Shown piece by piece: positions 1 through 10,335 of a stretch of DNA of 64,000 nt. The notes under the pieces were generated by a model. It saw only the letters and a list, made by a program, of their open reading frames with translations, searched no databases and was not told the DNA's origin. A program made the translations under genes and the position numbers. Within the stretch, counting starts at the first letter, position 1. Each line of letters begins with the position of its first letter. Source of the DNA: Dugong dugon (Eukaryota > Chordata > Mammalia > Sirenia > Dugongidae); assembly GCA_030035585.1 (NCBI GenBank), contig CM057468.1, positions 55,362,145 to 55,426,144 of the forward strand, given 5' to 3'.

Positions 1-172
1 GAGAAACACCCCTACTAAGTTCAGGAAGGTAAGTTGCGTTCCCCCTAAGTTCAGGAACAGGATAAGTTTGCAATTCACAACTATTTAACAGTATATTAGA
101 AATATTACCCAATGCAATTATATAAAAGTAGGCAATCACATGCCTAAGAATTGGAAAAGAAGGAAAATGAAT
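1..172 (+). mobile_element. L1 ORF2 fragment (reverse transcriptase region)
   Basis: The stretch resembles the L1 ORF2 segment downstream of the RT catalytic site, with the landmark 'ctaagttcaggaacaggata' and later 'aagaattggaaaagaagga'. The reading frame is broken by stops. A short direct duplication of 'ctaagttcaggaa' lies near the start. It is an old, degenerate piece cut off by the window edge. Confidence 0.5.
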
Positions 173-173
173 T

Positions 174-282
174 TAGTTTCCTTTTGCTGTTGTAACAAAT
201 CATCACAAGTCAAGTGGCTTAAAACAATGAGAGTCTTTAACATTTATCCCTGAAAGATATTCAGTATATTATAAGGCTTCTA
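174..282 (-). mobile_element. MLT1-like LTR fragment (MaLR)
   Basis: The landmark 'tgctgttgtaacaaatcatc' followed by 'agtggcttaaaacaa' is the reverse complement of the conserved MLT1 3' end. Only the terminal ~70 bp is clear; the rest decays before the AfroSINE at 293. Confidence 0.5.
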
Positions 283-292
283 TAGTTAAAAT

Positions 293-457
293 GGATCCCT
301 GGTGGTGCAGTGGTTAAGCATTTGGCTGCTAACCAAAGCGTCGGCAGTTCAAATCCACCAGCTGCTCCTTGGAAACTTTATGGAGCAGTTCTACTCTGTC
401 CTATAGGGTCGTTATGAATCAGAAGGGACTCTACAGCAATGGGTTTTTCTAGGTTTG
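293..457 (+). mobile_element. AfroSINE, short form, with 10-bp target duplication
   Basis: tRNA-derived retroposon. The head holds a pol III A-box-like 'tggtgcagtggttaag' and a B-box-like 'cagttcaaatcc'. The tail carries 'ctatagggtcgttatgaatc' and 'gcaatgggtttttct'. It is flanked by the direct repeat 'tagttaaaat' at 283-292 and 458-467, which fixes both ends. As a SINE it encodes no protein and depends on LINE machinery. Confidence 0.95.
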
Positions 458-467
458 TAGTTAAAAT

Positions 468-902
468 CGTATAGCATTGGCTCATGAGTTGATGGACAAA
501 TTAATAGACGAGAATAGACAATTCAGACGTAAGCCCAGGTACATATAGGAATTAATATATGATAGAAGTTGCATCTGAAAGCTCTGAGGAAAACATAATA
601 TTTCTTATAAATCATACTGGGACAACTTGATATACATTTTAGAAAAATAAAATTGAATGCATATTGTATAACGTATACCATAATAGCCTTCAAATTGAGT
701 AGATATATAAATGTAATAAGTAAAATAAAACCATATAAACAATAGGGAAAAAAAAGGATTCATTCTTTCATAAAATGGTTATGAGCAAAAACTTTCTGAT
801 TTTGGAATCCAAATCTGTATGTCATAAAGGAAAATGATCAATTATGTTACATTAGAAATAATATTTTGCTTGGAAAATTGTCAAATAAAGAAAAAAAAAA
901 AC
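468..902. other. Unassigned AT-rich DNA
   Basis: AT-rich with several A-runs. No repeat, motif or plausible exon recognised. Confidence 0.5.
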
Positions 903-1325
903 CACTACAAACTGGCTATCCATACTCTGTAAATAATCTCCCCTCCTGCTTGAATCTGGGCTTGGCCTCGTAACTTACTTTGGCCAATTAGATAAGAGCA
1001 AATATCTTGTTAGATAAAATAAGCAGCAGCTTGAAAGTGCTTGTTCGCTGGGGCTTGGACTCTGTTGCTGCAGAGAACCTTTTCTCCACCCTATAAACAA
1101 CACTGCTGGCCTCCTGGAGGATGAGAGAAGACAACGGGAGGCACCCCAGTCTCCCTAGATGTCCTAGTGGTGGTCGTTGTCATGTGACCAGCCAAGCCTT
1201 CCCTGACCAGAAGACCTGCCCAGTGAACCCACAAAACTGTGTGTGTGCTGGGGGGATGGGGGAGAGGAAGCTTGTTGTTTTAAGCCACTTAGTTTTGAGG
1301 TGGGTTGTTAAAACCCTTTCAAGAC
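903..1325 (+). mobile_element. MLT1-type MaLR LTR
   Basis: Recognisable MLT1 landmarks appear in order: 'gcttgaatctgggcttggcc', 'actttggccaattagataag', 'ctggcctcctggaggatgag', and the 3' signature 'ttgttttaagccacttagtt' followed by 'gaggtgggttgtt'. It is a solo LTR with no internal retroviral sequence beside it. The small open frame at 1121-1345 lies inside it and looks spurious. Confidence 0.65.
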
Positions 1326-1626
1326 CCATTTATGTTCTCCTTTGAATTTTTTGTTGATACTATGTGTTTTCATTAACGATGGCATTCTGATTAAAGAAGC
1401 AATTCAGAATTTTTGTTATGAGTTATGGATTTTGATACCCCTTACCTAGGATCACATATGTGCCAGTGGCCTCTGGATGAAATAAATCCCGATATGAGTG
1501 AATGATAAAATTGTTTTTTAATACTTTTTACATGTTATTTCTTGAAAATTTGCAAAACGTGTAGACATCTGGCAGCGACTACACATACATTTTATTCTAA
1601 TCTCCTTCTTCTTAGGCTTTTTATTA

Positions 1627-2090
1627 TTTTTCATGAGACTTTTCAAAACATGGTACAATGCTTTCTTCCTTACTGGGAAAGCAGTACTTATAGCCCAAAT
1701 AAATACAGCCAGGGATTATTTTTATCTCAGGAAAATTACCACTACAACGCATTCTTCGTTACTACAAAAGCACTACTTAGAGGTAAAATAAATAAAACTA
1801 AAGGAATTTGAATCTCAGGAAAATTACCACTACTATGTATTCTTCACAGCAAAAGCAGTACTAACAGCTAAGAAGCAGAAACAGCTGCCCTGGAATACTG
1901 CAGAACTGCTCACAGCGGTGCATTCCACTTGCACTTGGAAGAAATGATTGGGCCCTAGGATTGAATGCAGGGTAAGAATAACTTAAAGGAGTTCCATTCT
2001 CTTGAAAAGTACCACTCCGATGCATTATTCCTTATTGGAAAGGCATTATTTACTTTTCAGAAGCTAGAAAAGAAGGGAGCCAGTAACATC
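1627..2090. repeat. Degenerate ~90-bp tandem repeat, about five units
   Basis: Related units begin near 1627, 1726, 1814, 1901 and 1999. Units 2 and 3 share 'ctcaggaaaattaccactac' exactly, at 1726 and 1814. Unit 5 has the related 'ctcttgaaaagtaccactcc'. Each unit then has a 'gcattcttc...aaagcagtactta'-like block, near 1659, 1749, 1837 and 2015. Unit 4 is the weakest. I do not recognise the family. Confidence 0.6.
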
Positions 2091-2358
2091 TGGAAACAAC
2101 GAACTGCATAAAGGAGAAAATGGCCGCTCTGATTGAGCAAAGACTGGTAATAGTTTATTCTCATGATAAGTACATTCTTTCAAGAACATAGTAACTGGTA
2201 AACATAGTGAGGAGGTTTATCTCACAGAAATAAAGGCAAATCTGTCAAAACCACACATCAAGGAGGCATCATCTAAGGCAATGCTCGATCCACACAAAAG
2301 TGGGGCTCCCACTCAGGATTTTTGAGTTTCATGCATTTCAAAAGGCTCCCACCCTGAG
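2091..2358. other. Unassigned flank of the RTE insertion
   Basis: No repeat recognised. It lies between the tandem repeat and the RTE 3' tail. Confidence 0.4.
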
Positions 2359-3315
2359 GTTGTTGTTGTTGTGAGGTGCCATCAGCTGGGCTCCAACTCA
2401 CAGAGAACATATGTACAATAGAACGAAACACTGGCCAGTCTGGCACCATCCTCACAATCACTGTTATGCTTGAGCCCATTGTTGCAGCCACTGTGTCAAT
2501 CCATCTCATTGAGGGTCTTCCTCTTTTTCACTGACCCTCTACTTTACCAAGCATGATGTCCCTCTCCAGGGACTGATCCTTCTTGATAACATGTCCAAAG
2601 TATGTGAGACATAATCTCGCCATCCTTGCTTCCAAGGAACATTCTGGTTGTACTTCTTCAAGGACAGATTTGTTCATTTTTTTGGCATTCCGTGGTATAT
2701 TCAATATTCTTCGTCAGCACCACAATTCAAAGGCATCAGTTCTTCTTTGGTCTTCCTTATTCATTGTCCAGCTTTCACATGCATACCATGGCTTGGGTCA
2801 GGTGCACCTTAGTCTTCAAGGTGGCATCTTTGCTTTTCAACACTTTAAAGAGGTCTTTGCAGCAGATTTGCCCAATGCAATGCGTCTTTTGATTTCTTGA
2901 CTGCTGCTTCCACGGGTGTTGATTGTGAATCCAAGTAACATGAAATCCTAGACAATCTCAATCTTTTCTCCGTTTATCATGATGTTGCTTATTGGTCTAG
3001 TTGTGAGGATTTTTGTTTTCTTTATGTTGAGGTGTAATCCATACTGAAGGCTGTGGTCTTTGATCTTCACTAGTAAGTGCTTTAAATTCTCTTCAATTTC
3101 AGCAAGCAAGGTTGTGTCATCTGCATAATGCAGGTTGTTAATGAGTCTTCCTTCAATCCTGATGTCACATTCTTCTTCATATAGTCCATCTTCTCAGATT
3201 ATTTGCTCAGCATACAGACTGAATAAGTACGGTGAAAGGACATAACCCTGATGTACACCTTTCCTGACTTTAAACCACGAAGTATCCCCTTGTTCTATTC
3301 GAATGACTGACTCTT
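2359..3315 (-). mobile_element. RTE-type LINE, 3' half (RT palm, C-terminus and 3' tail)
   Basis: In element sense the 3' end is at 2359, with a (CAA)n tail read here as 'gttgttgttgttg'. The RT catalytic motif Tyr-Ala-Asp-Asp is encoded on the minus strand at 3116-3127 within a 'LHYADDTTLLA' context. Frames are broken. The body continues at 4280 after an L1 insertion. The 3' terminus 'gactc..gatggcac' type sequence is shared with AfroSINE tails. Confidence 0.95.
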
Positions 3316-3799
3316 TTTTTTTTTTTTGTTTTTTTTTTTTTGTTTTTTTTTTAATATATATTTTATTGTACTTCAGGTGAAAGCTTACAGAGCAAATAGT
3401 TTCTCATGAAATAGTAGTACACATGTTGTTTTTTGACATTGGTTAACAACCCCACAACGTATTAAGCCTCTAAATTCTCAACCTTTTTTTTTGATGAAAA
3501 TTACAGATGGCCAAAGATACACCGTTTCAAAAATTTCTACATTCACAGTTCAGTGACATTGACTACGCTCTTCCAACTGTGCTGTTATTCTCACTTAAGA
3601 TGAAGGCTTACAGAAAAAATAGTTATTCATTTAACAGTTACTACACATGTTGCCCTATGACAATGGTTAACAATCTCACAGCACATCAAGAATATCCTTA
3701 CTCCACCTTGTGTTCCCTATCACCAGGGGGCTTCCTTGTCCCCTTCTGTCTTCTGGACCTTGTCAGTGGACTATTGTACCTCTTTAGTCTCATTTGTTT

Positions 3800-3830
<31 letters not shown>

Positions 3831-4279
3831 TTTTATTTAAACACCATTTCAAAACTTTTTACTTACACATTTAAGTAATATTGACTATGCTCTTCCAATT
3901 GTGCTGCCATTCTCGCCCAAGATGAAGGCTTACAGGACAAAACAGCCTCCCATTTAATAGTTACTGCAAATGTTGCCCTATAGCAGTGGTCAACAATCTC
4001 ACAATACATCGACAGTGTCCTTATTCAATTTGTGTTCCTTATCATCAGTTTCCTACTCTCCCTCTGCCTTCTGGCCCTTGTCACCGGACTCCTGTACATC
4101 GTTAGTCCCATTTAGTTTTACTGGGGTGTCCATTCCCAGGCTTAACATCGAACCTTGAAGGTAACTTCCCCTCTGAGCTGAAAGGGTGTCTGGGGGCCAC
4201 ACTCTCGAGGTTTCTCTAGTATTCTTTAGGCCAGTAAATCTGGTCTTCTTTTTTTTTTTTTTTTTTTTTTTTTTTGGGA
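3316..4279 (-). mobile_element. L1 3' UTR inserted in the RTE, 15-16 bp target duplication
   Basis: The direct repeat 'cgaatgactgactctt' lies at 3300-3315 and 4280-4295, and the RTE sequence resumes exactly after it. Inside, antisense L1 3' UTR landmarks occur: 'gttaacaaccccacaacg', 'gagctgaaagggtgtctggg' and 'ggccagtaaatctggtcttc'. Poly(T) stands at the left end, as expected for a minus-strand poly(A) tail. A ~26-nt T run also stands at the right end. Two internal units are repeated ~322 bp apart. Confidence 0.9.
3794..3840. repeat. (TTTA)n microsatellite
   Basis: Near-perfect tetranucleotide run between two repeated L1 3' UTR units. It may be the decayed A-rich tail of an inner L1 copy. 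Confidence 0.85.
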
Positions 4280-4969
4280 CGAATGACTGACTCTTGATCC
4301 ATGTACAGGTTCCTCATGAGTACAATTAAATGTCCTGGAATTCCCATTCTTGGCAACGTTATCCATAATTTGTTATGATCCACACAGTCTAATGCCTTTG
4401 CATAGTCAATAAAATACAGGTAAACATCTTTCTGGTATTCTCAGTTTACAGCCAAGATCCATCTGACATGAGCAATGATATCCCTAGTTCCACATCCTCT
4501 TCTGAATCTGGCTTGAATTTCAGGCAGTTCCCTGTCCATATACTCTTGCAGCCGCTTTTGAACGATCTTCAGCAAAATTTTACTTGTGCGTAATATTAAT
4601 GATATTGTTAGATAATTTCTGCATTCAATTGGATCACCTTTATTGGGGATAGGCATAAATATGGATCTCTTCCAGTCGGTTGGCCAGGTAACTGTCTTCC
4701 AAATTTCTTGGCATAGATGTGTGAGCACTTCCAGCTCTGCATCCATTTGTTGAAATATCTCAATAGGTATTCCACCAGTTCCTGGAGCTTTGTTTTTCCC
4801 CAATGCCTTCAGTGAAGCTTGGACTTCTTCCTTCAATACCATTGGTTCTTGATCATATGTTACCTCCTGAACATCAACCAATTCCTTTTGGTATAGTGAC
4901 TCTGTGTATTCCTTCCGCCTTCTTTTGATGTTTCCCGTGTCCTTCAATATTTTCCCCCTTAGAATTCTT
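4280..4969 (-). mobile_element. RTE-type LINE, N-terminal RT segment
   Basis: Direct continuation of the copy at 2359-3315 across the L1 insertion. It ends at 'cccttagaattctt' (4956-4969), where the sequence switches abruptly to the same element on the opposite strand. Confidence 0.95.
4441..4947 (-). pseudogene. RTE reverse transcriptase fragment (168 codons open)
   Basis: The open frame covers the N-terminal RT blocks of an RTE-clade ORF. In order it shows a 'KNKAPGTGGIPIEIF' block near residues 52-66, 'WPTDWKRSIFMPIPNKGDP' near 88-106 followed by the 'YLTISLI' block, and 'QARFRRGCGTRDIIAHVRWI' near 145-164. In the active family this enzyme makes DNA from element RNA at the nicked target. 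The catalytic YADD lies ~1.3 kb further along the element and is split off by the L1 insertion. The usual Gly after 'QA' is Arg here. There is no matching start context. It is a dead fragment of a ~1000-residue polyprotein. Confidence 0.9.
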
Positions 4970-4970
4970 A

Positions 4971-5886
4971 CCAGTTAAGGACTGGTTAATATGACTATTA
5001 TTCAAATTTACACACCAACCACTAAGGCCAAAGATGAAGAAATTGAAGATTTTAACCAACTTCTACAGTCTGAAATTGATCAAACATGCAATCAGGATGC
5101 ATTGATAATTATGGGTGATTGGAATGCAAAAGTTGGAAACAAAAAGAAGGATCTGTAATTGGAAAATATGGCCTTGGTGATAGAAATGATGCTGGAGATT
5201 GCAAGACAGAATTTTGCAAGACCAATGACTTCTTTATTGCAAATACCTTTTTTCACCAACATGAACAGCAACTATACATGTGGACTTCACCAGATGGAAT
5301 ACACAGGAATCAAATTGACTACACTGTGGAAAGAGACAATGGAAAAACTCAATACCATCAGTTAGAACAAGGCCAGGTGCCTACTGTGGAACAGGCCATC
5401 AATTGCTCATATGCAAGCTCAAGCTGAAATTGAAGAAAATTAGAACAAGTCCACGAGAGCCAAAGTACTACCCTGAGTGTATCCCACCTGAATTTAGAGA
5501 CCATCTCACAAATAGATTTGATGCATTGAACACTAATGACCGAAGTCCAGACAAATTGTAGAATGACATCAAGGACATCATACATGAAGAAAGCTAGAGG
5601 TGATTAAAAAGAGAGGAAAGAAAAGACCAAAATGGATTTCAGAAGAGACTCTGAAACTTGCTCTTGAACATTGAATAGCTAAAGTAAAAAGAAGAAATGA
5701 TGACGCAAAAGAGGTGAACAGAAATTTCAAAGGGCAGCTTGATAAGACAAAGTAAAGTATTATAGTGACACATGCAAAGACCTGGAGATAGAAAACCAAA
5801 AACCAAAAGGGAAGAACACACTCAGCATTTCTCATGCTAAAAGAACTGAAGAAAAAATTCAAGCTTTGAGTTGCAATGTTGAAGGA
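4971..5886 (+). mobile_element. RTE-type LINE, inverted 5' segment (endonuclease and linker)
   Basis: This is the part of the same RTE that precedes the RT segment at 4969, now on the plus strand. It starts in the endonuclease domain ('gactattattcaaatttaca') and ends at 'gagttgcaatgttgaagga' (5868-5886). The minus-strand segment picks up at almost exactly that element position. The arrangement is what twin priming produces. Confidence 0.9.
4988..5427 (+). pseudogene. RTE apurinic-like endonuclease fragment, frameshifted
   Basis: The frame starting near 4988 reads 'MTIIQIYTPTTKAKDEEIED' and reaches the endonuclease signature 'IIMGDWNAKVG' near 5109-5138. A one-base frameshift near 5140-5150 moves the product into the frame that continues 'GKYGLGDRNDAGD' and 'GIHRNQIDYTV', the second conserved endonuclease block ('QIDY'). 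In active RTEs this domain nicks the genomic target. The N-terminal part is missing (5' truncation), and the linker downstream has stops. Non-functional relic. Confidence 0.88.
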
Positions 5887-6319
5887 AACTTGAGACTAAA
5901 CACGTTAAAATCAGGCTACCCCCTTTCCAAAGAACTTCAGAGGCATAAAAATTTGGTGGAATACCAGTGTCCCATGAGTCTTGAAAGGGGTTTAAGTAAC
6001 TGTAGATGTCTGATATAGGTTCACAATCTAGAAACATGAAGTATCATGTTGTCTACTATTTCCTTAATTACCATGAGGATAATTCATGGGTAGGATGTAT
6101 AGCTCTACACTCTCTCAGTATTCCACCATTTAGAATTTTGTTTCAAAAAATCTTTGATATATACTTGTTTGTCATATGTACAAGTATATCTCCCCAAGTG
6201 TTAGGAAGAGGTCAGAAGGGGATTTCCCTTGAAATACGAATGGTTATGTGATGCAGCTAGATAGGAAGACAGCTTTTGCTATCAGACAGCACAAAAAAAA
6301 AAAAATTGAATTTAGGAGA
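5887..6319. other. Unassigned DNA
   Basis: Flank of the RTE insertion. No repeat or exon recognised. Confidence 0.4.
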
Positions 6320-6520
6320 CTTGAGTTTCTAGTTCTGTCTTTATAACTTAGTGGTTCTTCGTTTCTGAACAAGAGACTTTATCACTTGGATCCTCAGTTT
6401 CCTTATTTTAATGTGGAGGTGAGGAGGGGGCTGTGATCCAGCATAACCTCATAGTGTGTTGAGAATCAAATGAAAAAACAACCTTCTGTGAAATGACTTG
6501 TAAAAACAAAACAAAACTCT
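6320..6520 (+). mobile_element. MIR relic
   Basis: Degenerate match to the MIR core, 'gacttgagtttctagttctg', then 'cctcagtttccttatttt' and 'ttgagaatcaaatg', in the order expected for a sense MIR. Confidence 0.45.
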
Positions 6521-6875
6521 GCATATAGTGAATCAGAGACTGGTTTCTCAATTTTTGGTCTAATGTGTTGTAATGGTTTAATTAAGAAACAAGTTTTCTT
6601 AGAATCGATAAACTGGCACATTATTTCTCATGACCACCTAGTTACTTCAAATATCCGGTCATAAATGTATCAAAATGTAACATTAAGAATAACAGTCTAA
6701 GTATCATGCTATTTCGATCTACTAAAAGTCTACAGTAGGAACACCAAGAAGAAAACACTAGAGACAATTAAGCAGCACCATTAAAAATGATCAGTGACTT
6801 CAGGCATCTCCTGTCCAGTAAGGCGCTCTTTTGAATATAAGCCACGATTGCTCAACAAAGGAGGTGGAGAAGAAA
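6521..6875. other. Unassigned DNA
   Basis: No repeat, RNA or exon recognised. Confidence 0.4.
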
Positions 6876-7100
6876 ACTAGCACTTTTTGAGTGCTTTATA
6901 CGTCAGACATCTTGCAAATGCATCGAATGCATTGCCTTGTTTCATCTTCTCAGATATCTCTTGAAATAGTATATTATCTCCATTTTAACTTGAAGACACT
7001 GAGGCACTGAGGCCCAAAGACATTAAACAGAGGGCTCCTTAGGTTACATAGTGAATAGGGGAGCCAAGATTTAAATTCAAGTTTGTTATAGCTCAAGAAA
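6876..7100 (-). mobile_element. MIR relic
   Basis: Antisense MIR order: 'tttgagtgctttatacgtca', 'tatctccattttaacttgaa', 'gacactgaggcactgaggcc', 'agatttaaattcaag'. Confidence 0.6.
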
Positions 7101-7893
7101 CTAAACCAACAAAAGAAACCAAAAATAAAAGAAAACAACAACAACACTAGCTTTCCCAATATTATTCAATATATTACTTTGTTGGCAAATGGTTTTCACC
7201 GCTAATAATCATAGTTATGTTGGCCTTTGCCAAATTAACATTCTTACTATGTTTTAAGAGCAACAACCAGCTCCTGAGTGATATACAGAATGGAAATTTC
7301 AGTACTTGGTAAGACAATCTTACCAAGTATTTGTAGCATCATCTCTATGGTTCTAAAAATAGAACTCACTGAAGCAGTACAGCCTTTGGCTGACACAGCA
7401 GAAAGCAAAAGTCATTCCAGCCCAAGGCTTCCTAGCTGGACTTGCCGTGTGTTAGAGCTGTTTATGAACCTCCATGGTCCCTTAACAAGAGGGAGCCACT
7501 ATTGCCTCCTTCAGCACAGATATTGCCTTTGATTTAAAATGCCTGTAGATTGCTTAGGAAGGTATTTGGAAAAATCACTCTTGTCTCCGGAAAAGCAAAA
7601 TCTCTCCTGGAGGGAAATCTCCAGTAGAAGTGACATCTGCAACATCTGCAACTCAGTAGGATGACCTCTGTTGACTGCATTTTCTGTCAAAAAGAGTTTG
7701 ATATAATGCAGGCAATGGATTTGTTCAGCTATTTTCTCCAAAAGCGCTTTTCTTCAAGTTTTGAGTTTAAAGAAATAATTGAATAGGCAAGTGAGTGTAC
7801 TAGACTTCAAAGATGTCAGAATGAATTGTAGAGGAAATGAACTAATGTCTTTAACTATAGAGACAACACAGCTGAAGGTGGTAAGGGAATTGG
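7101..7893. other. Unassigned DNA
   Basis: Short open frames on both strands show no recognisable domain and no splice-site-bounded exon. Nothing assigned. Confidence 0.4.
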
Positions 7894-8042
7894 TCTCTCT
7901 CTGTCCCTTACCTTCCCTCCCTTTCTTCCTCCCTTCCTTCTTTCTTTCCTTCCTCTCTTCCTTTGTCCCTCCCTCCTTTTCCCTCTCCGCCTCCCTCCCC
8001 CTCCTCCCTCCTTCTCTCCCTCCATTCCTTCCTTCCTTCTTT
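7894..8042. repeat. Polypyrimidine tract (CCTT/CCCT-rich), ~149 bp
   Basis: Almost pure C/T on the plus strand, mixing cttt, ccct and cttcc units, with only rare purines. Open frames crossing it encode Ser/Leu/Pro-rich or Lys/Glu/Gly/Arg-rich low-complexity peptides and are artefacts. Such tracts can adopt triplex (H-DNA) structure. Confidence 0.95.
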
Positions 8043-8809
8043 GAGAATAGGCTCAAGTGATGACTGGAAACAGAAAAAGATATTAATATTTCAAACCCAG
8101 TCACTTCACTGTTTTTTGTCTGCTGAAAATACCAATGAATAATTCTGGGTTTCATGCAGTTAATCTATCCATCTATTCTTGCAATTGGGAGGGAGATTTG
8201 GTTTGAAGTCACTATTCAGTGAGTAGTGTTTTTTCTTAACATCTGAAAAGACTCTTCCAGTCTCAATTTATTACACACAAATAGAATTAAAAGACTTTTA
8301 CAAAATTTCCAGTCTATGGTAAAAAATGTGAGATGGGGTAATGGGACTTCTGTACAAGAGTCTATTTTTAGGTTTTAATATGCTTCAAAAGAAGAGCCAT
8401 CTCTGGGGAGTAGGGGTGTAATACAGACCATGCAACTCTTGGTGCCACTCTCATTACATTGTCTAACCAAAATTCAAAAGTAACTTTCCAAAGTATCATT
8501 ATAAGAACATTTATGTCTGGTCAGATAGATCAAGATGTCAGATTCTCATGGTCTTTGCATTAATTCAAACAAAAGTAGACACTTCTCTGAGATTTTGAAG
8601 TATTCAGATTCTTTTCTATTAAAATACTGACTTGTGGATTGGAAAGTTACTGATGTAAAGTTATGCCTTATTTACCATGTCCCACAAAATCAGTGGGCAA
8701 TATGGAAAATGACATTTAAAGTGTTTGTGGTTTATTAAATGAAAGTAATAAATTAGCAATAACAATGCCAGCAAGAAAAATAAGACAGTGCTTTAGGAGT
8801 TAAGCAATT
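8043..8809. other. Unassigned DNA
   Basis: No repeat or exon recognised. Confidence 0.4.
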
Positions 8810-8945
8810 TATCTATCAATCTATTAATGCAACAGATACTTTCTGAGTGCCTATTATGTGTCAGGCTCTGTGCTAGGATCTGGGTATGAACAAGAGGTAA
8901 ATGCACTTCCTGTGATTAAAGAGCTCATAATCTAAGGGTATTTAC
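8810..8945 (-). mobile_element. L2 3' end relic
   Basis: Reverse complement of the L2 terminus: 'tttctgagtgcctattatgt', 'gtcaggctctgtgctagg', 'aaagagctcataatctaag'. Confidence 0.7.
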
Positions 8946-9774
8946 CCTGAGTACTGGATGAACTATCATAAAGTAGGATTACAGGCATTCCATGTTAAAC
9001 CAGAAATCAAAATCTATGTTTACATGTAATCACATGTCTGATAAAATTAGTACATAAATTGAGATGATTTTTTGATGATGTCTTGGCAAATGGCCTAATC
9101 TGGATTATGATTAAGCAAAGACAATCAGATGCATATTAAGATTAAAATCTTAGCAGCAGCAAAGGATATGACAAATTGAGTTGGAAATTTCAAATGGAGA
9201 AGAAAGCTTTGAAAGAGCAACTTTAAGCATGGATAGGTGGTCAGGGTAGACAAGGCTGACTTGTGCTCATTTGATTAATTTGGGATAGTATCAAGACAAC
9301 TCTGGCATTTTCATATTAGCTTGGTTTCCAAGAAGGGACAATTTTGTGAATACGGAATAAGAAAATATGTGTTCAAAGCCTATATGTGCCAAAATTACAA
9401 AGTTATAATCTGACCAAATTTGGTAAGTAAATTCTGGCCTGGACTAAAAAATATTGGTATTATAGCAATATCTTAGGTAATAGGAATATTTGCCTACTTC
9501 CTTCTAACAGTCTATGCGAGTTATACAAAACAAAAGGCACTGGTGTTCCCAGTTTATATATTTTTGTTCATGGAGACACTGATAATCAGTCATGATATTC
9601 TTTCCTCAGAATCTTCCTCAACACTGTTTACTGATCAGCCAATAGGTACCTATTAGAATCAGTAGTTGATATGAAAGATTATTTGGTCCCTTATGTGTAT
9701 GCTTAATTAATAGTAAGAAATTGTGTCAGGAGATGGAAACTATTTCTCGGGACAAAAAGGGAAGTGATAATATC
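8946..9774. other. Unassigned DNA
   Basis: AT-rich, no recognised repeat. Confidence 0.4.
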
Positions 9775-9975
9775 TAATATTTATTGAGCATCTACTATGA
9801 GTCAGGTGACATGCAATATATTCCACCGTTATCCCATTAAACTTTCAGTTCTGACTAATGAAAAGAATATTGTGCTTGTTTGCTTACAAGAGATTAAATA
9901 ATTTGTCCAAGATAAAATAGTTACAAAGAAACATGGCCCAGGCTCAAACCCAGATCTGTCTGATGCTCGAATTCT
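9775..9975 (-). mobile_element. MIR relic
   Basis: Antisense MIR order: 'atttattgagcatctactat', 'agattaaataatttgtccaa', 'ggctcaaacccagatctgtc'. The minus-strand open frame over 9829-10164 runs through it and is spurious. Confidence 0.7.
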
Positions 9976-10249
9976 GGATCTCACTCTCCCACCACACATA
10001 ACAATGAAGTCCCCAGGCACAAGAATGCAGTGAAGTGTTTTGACTCTACTCTGACTCCTGCTTTTTGGCATTCTGTGTAAATCAAACTCCCATAAATTCC
10101 CCCTCCTTCCATCTTTATTCCAGGGAAATGAGTAAGTATCAAATGTTGAGCTCATTTGATACAAAATTGTAGATTTAAGGGGAAAACATTTCTGTTGCCA
10201 TTAAAAGTCTTGAGGATACATGGGATCACATGAAGATGGTAAATTATTA

Positions 10250-10335
10250 TATTTAGTCATTCAATAAACATGAGCACTCACTATATGAGACATTTCGATA
10301 GGCCTTGTGAAAGACAGAAACATAAATAAAGCATG
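10250..10335 (-). mobile_element. L2 3' end fragment
   Basis: 'tcattcaataaacatgagca' followed by a 'gcactcactatatgagaca' block matches the antisense L2 terminus. Confidence 0.5.

Noticed and set aside
1627-2090. CRISPR-like or zinc-finger-like array
   Set aside because: Units are degenerate throughout with no repeat/spacer distinction. The period is not 84 bp and no C2H2 pattern is present.
7754-8155. 133-codon minus-strand frame with Lys/Glu/Gly/Arg repeats, and its plus-strand counterpart
   Set aside because: Both are translations of the polypyrimidine tract. No domain, no exon signals.
9829-10164. 111-codon minus-strand open frame
   Set aside because: It begins in unique DNA and runs through an antisense MIR. 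No recognisable domain or splice context.
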